Below are positions 13,767-15,936 of a stretch of 15,936 nucleotides of DNA, piece after piece. Position numbers and translations under genes: made by a program. This DNA is from an uncultured Ruminococcus sp. Lineage in GTDB: Bacteria > Bacillota > Clostridia > Oscillospirales > Ruminococcaceae. The stretch lies in contig CAMNAY010000008.1 of NCBI GenBank assembly GCA_946531975.1, forward strand, positions 1 through 15,936, written 5' to 3'. The notes under the pieces were generated by a model, which searched no databases, was not told where the DNA came from, and saw nothing but the letters and a program-made list of their open reading frames with translations. Numbering within the stretch: position 1 is the first letter of the stretch; every line of letters starts with the position of its first letter.

Positions 13767-14342
13767 TTACATGATTACGCCGTTGGTTTCGAGTTCGTTG
13801 ACAAGATCCTCGCCGATAAAGCCGACATTATAGGGCGTAATGATATAGGTCAGGTTCGCAACGGGCTTCAGGCTGCCGCCGTTTGCATATGCAACGCCGA
13901 CGAGGAAGTCGATGATCCGGCGCTTATTCTCCGCGGAAGCGGTCTCCAGATTCAGCACGACGGTCTTCTTGGAGATCAGGTGATCCGCGATCTGCTTTGC
14001 ATCGGTAAAGACCTCAGGCTTCACAAGGACGACCTGAAGCTGTGCGGTTGCCTGAATATTCACGACCTTATTGTCGCGCTTGCTCTGATAGGAGCCGGCT
14101 TCGGTTCTGCCGTAGCCTGCGGACTCACGGGACTCTCTGGGCTCACGCTCACGGACCTCACGCGGCTCGCGCTCGCGGACAGCCTGCTCCTCCGGCTCGC
14201 GGTAGGAATCGCGGTAGGATTCACGGGCCGGCTCACGGACTTCTCTGCGCTGAACCTCTCTGGTCTCGCGCACCGGCTCTGTTTCGTAGGAATCATCATC
14301 CTCCGGCGCGAAGAAATCGCGGATCTTGTCAAATGCTTTCAT
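13767..14342 (-). CDS. sepF: Cell division protein SepF
   Basis: SepF forms rings that bundle FtsZ filaments and tether them to the membrane. The N-terminal amphipathic membrane anchor (MKAFDKIRDFF, 1-11) is visible. It is followed by a long Arg/Glu-rich linker (about 22-75) containing repeated REPRE-like units. The conserved SepF core covers about 93-180 (VVLVKPEVFTDAKQIAD, RRIIDFLVGVAYANGG, YIITPYNV). The 191-residue length is slightly above typical because of the linker. The ATG at 14342 has AAAGGAG seven bases upstream. It sits 90 bases after yggS and just before divIVA, its usual division neighbours. Confidence 0.95.
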   Translation of the reverse strand: MKAFDKIRDFFAPEDDDSYETEPVRETREVQRREVREPARESYRDSYREPEEQAVREREPREVREREPRESRESAGYGRTEAGSYQSKRDNKVVNIQATAQLQVVLVKPEVFTDAKQIADHLISKKTVVLNLETASAENKRRIIDFLVGVAYANGGSLKPVANLTYIITPYNVGFIGEDLVNELETNGVIM

Positions 14343-14432
14343 CGGGATTCTCCTTTTCTTTCTGTTGATATGACTTGGAGCGGCCGGTTCTCTGCGCCGG
14401 ACGCAGCATTTCAGTGAGGAACGGTGCCGTCC

Positions 14433-15164
14433 TCAGACGGCTGTCTGCGGATACATCCGCGGACCGAACAGCGCGCTGCCGATTCGGACGACGGTTGCGC
14501 CGTTCCGGACAGCAGCCTCATAGTCGCCGGACATGCCCATCGACAGCACATGCATCGGCGCTTCCTGTGACAATCTGTCATAGAGTCGTTTCATGCGGGC
14601 GAAGACGGCGTTCTGCTCTGTCTCGTCCGCAGCCGGCGGCGGAATGGTCATCAGCCCGTCCACGCGGATGCCGGCCAAGGGCTGCACTGCTTTGAGCAAT
14701 GCGGGAATCTCGTCGGGAGCGGCACCGGATTTGGACAGCTCTCCGCCGATATTGACCTCCAGCAGCACCGGCATGACGATTCCCTTCGCCTCGGCGGCGC
14801 GGCTGATTGCCTCAGCAAGGTGCAGGCTGTCCACGGAATGGATCAGCGTGACCTTGTCGATAATCTGTTTGACTTTATTGGTTTGCAGATGTCCGATGAA
14901 CTGCACCTCTGCCTGCGGGCGGTAGGCATCGCGCTTGGAGAGGAACTCCTGCACACGGTTTTCGCCGAGCAGCGTCACGCCTTCGTCCACTGCCGCATTG
15001 ATCAGCACGGGATCGACGGTTTTCGTGACAGCCATCAGTCTGACGCTGTCTGCGGGTCTGTCCGCTGCTTCACATGCTGCCGCGATTTTCCTGCGGATCT
15101 CCGCAAGCCGCGTCAGCACGGCGCTGATCTGTTCTTTTGTGCAGATGCCGTTATGATCCGCCAT
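14433..15164 (-). CDS. yggS: YggS-family pyridoxal phosphate homeostasis protein
   Basis: The 243-residue PLP-binding barrel protein controls free PLP and keeps amino/keto acid pools balanced; it has no known enzyme activity. K48 in LMAVTKTVDP is the PLP lysine. Other family landmarks are LLGENRVQEF, FIGHLQTNK, SVDSLHLAEAI, MGMSGDYEAA and VVRIGSALFGPR. The ATG at 15164 has GGGAG nine bases upstream. It overlaps the end of the upstream HlyD-like gene by 14 bases. The yggS-sepF neighbourhood corresponds to ylmE-ylmF in Bacillus subtilis. Confidence 0.95.
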   Translation of the reverse strand: MADHNGICTKEQISAVLTRLAEIRRKIAAACEAADRPADSVRLMAVTKTVDPVLINAAVDEGVTLLGENRVQEFLSKRDAYRPQAEVQFIGHLQTNKVKQIIDKVTLIHSVDSLHLAEAISRAAEAKGIVMPVLLEVNIGGELSKSGAAPDEIPALLKAVQPLAGIRVDGLMTIPPPAADETEQNAVFARMKRLYDRLSQEAPMHVLSMGMSGDYEAAVRNGATVVRIGSALFGPRMYPQTAV

Positions 15165-15936
15165 CTGCCATCACTCCCTTTACGATGATATCGTCATAGA
15201 GCGACACATAGCCTGTTCCGGCGTCCATTCTTGAGAGGCAGAACTCCTCGTCCTCATAGATGATATCCAGCTTGCGGAACTCTGCGCTTTCCCCAACCAG
15301 AACATAGACGCCCATCGTGTCGGTCTGCTGTGTTATGGTATTGCCCTGATCGTCCTTCTGCACCTTGCCCTCGGAATCCAGAACCGGCTCGTCCAGCACT
15401 TTGAAGCGGATTGCCGAGTTCGGCACACGAATGCCCTCGATGGTATTGCGGTCGCGCATAATCTCGACGCGCTCCTTGCGGTGCTGCACGGTATCATAGG
15501 TAAACTGGTCACAGCGCAGAACCGCCTGTGTCTGGGTAATATCGCCGGTTGAGACCAGAGAGACGACCTTCACCCGCAGATTGCGGTTCAGCGACTCCAG
15601 CCGCACCGATGCAGTATTGTCCTCAGACAGCCGCAGCTTGGTGTTATCGAATCTTCCGACGATGTACCAGGAATAATCATCGACCAGCTTGCCGATCGCC
15701 TGCGGATCGACATTGCGGATGCCGTCATCGGACACCGCGTCGATCTGCTCCGGTGCGAGCTGCCTTACGTTATCGGCTTTGAGGAGATCCTCATAGCCGT
15801 CAACATAGCTGATAAAGTACGCGCTCCGGTCGGCACGGATGGTATACTCCGGTTCCGTTTTCTGCATATTCAGCCGGCTGATCTCGTCCTCCAGGGCAGC
15901 GATGCGGCTCTGAAGGTCGGTTTCCGGATGTGTGAT
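15151..15936 (-). CDS. HlyD-like envelope protein (5' end outside window)
   Basis: The last 261 residues are visible and the frame stays open to the window edge. The beginning (LQSRIAALEDEISRLN) looks like the end of a coiled coil, followed by a beta-rich region. The beta-rich part has ADRSAYFISYVDGYEDLL, DDYSWYIVGRF, GIRVPNSAIRF and VYVLVGESAEFR, resembling the barrel of HlyD-type membrane fusion proteins. Clostridia often carry such a gene next to yggS-sepF. The expected N-terminal membrane helix would lie outside the window. It ends in TAA at 15153-15151, overlapping yggS by 14 bases, so it heads or belongs to the same operon. The role is not established; the HlyD link is by resemblance and context. 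Confidence 0.65.
   Translation of the reverse strand: MTHPETDLQSRIAALEDEISRLNMQKTEPEYTIRADRSAYFISYVDGYEDLLKADNVRQLAPEQIDAVSDDGIRNVDPQAIGKLVDDYSWYIVGRFDNTKLRLSEDNTASVRLESLNRNLRVKVVSLVSTGDITQTQAVLRCDQFTYDTVQHRKERVEIMRDRNTIEGIRVPNSAIRFKVLDEPVLDSEGKVQKDDQGNTITQQTDTMGVYVLVGESAEFRKLDIIYEDEEFCLSRMDAGTGYVSLYDDIIVKGVMADGGS

Noticed and set aside
14400..14432. Hairpin GAGGACGG/CCGTTCCTC after yggS as a terminator
   Set aside because: The loop would be only about two bases and no T run follows; yggS and sepF look co-transcribed.

Overview
This is a chromosomal stretch of a Gram-positive Clostridia-type bacterium, most likely a Ruminococcus or close relative. Four observations support this: a secreted protein ending in a type I dockerin (cellulosome attachment), a sepF-divIVA-lspA-rluD division cluster, strong AAGGAGG-like ribosome binding sites, and SigA-type promoters with exact TTGACA-N17-TATAAT matches. 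The species cannot be fixed from the sequence alone. Almost every gene is on the minus strand; only a partial gene at the left edge and one small membrane protein gene are on the plus strand.

Layout, left to right. 1-95 holds the 3' end of an unrecognised plus-strand gene. A two-way terminator (129-162) separates it from a minus-strand pair, a patatin-like phospholipase gene followed by a GH3 beta-glucosidase gene, driven by a perfect promoter at 3611-3639. A second perfect promoter (3734-3762) fires the other way into a 161-residue membrane protein. Next come a coiled-coil protein with its own promoter and terminator, a complete RecQ helicase, and a secreted dockerin protein. The dockerin protein has a CHAP/NlpC-like domain, a threonine-rich linker with 29 consecutive threonines, an Ig-like domain and a C-terminal dockerin. 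Its promoter is perfect, but the predicted transcript begins with a terminator-like hairpin.

The right half, read leftward in the direction of transcription, runs as follows: a partial HlyD-like envelope gene, yggS (PLP homeostasis), sepF and divIVA (division and cell pole), a terminator, lspA (lipoprotein signal peptidase), an RluA/RluD-family pseudouridine synthase and a zinc-ribbon Nudix hydrolase. A new promoter then starts pssA and psd, which together make phosphatidylethanolamine from CDP-diacylglycerol and serine. Overlaps of 14 bases (HlyD-like/yggS, lspA/rluD) and short gaps point to operons.

Most of the window is ordinary core genome. I saw no phage, insertion sequence, CRISPR array, tRNA or rRNA, and no convincing new multi-gene system. 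The places most worth a second look are the promoter plus terminator-like hairpin ahead of the dockerin gene, the dockerin protein itself, the Pro-Glu-Ala tail on LspA, and the Nudix enzyme, which has a NudC-like layout without the NudC specificity motif.
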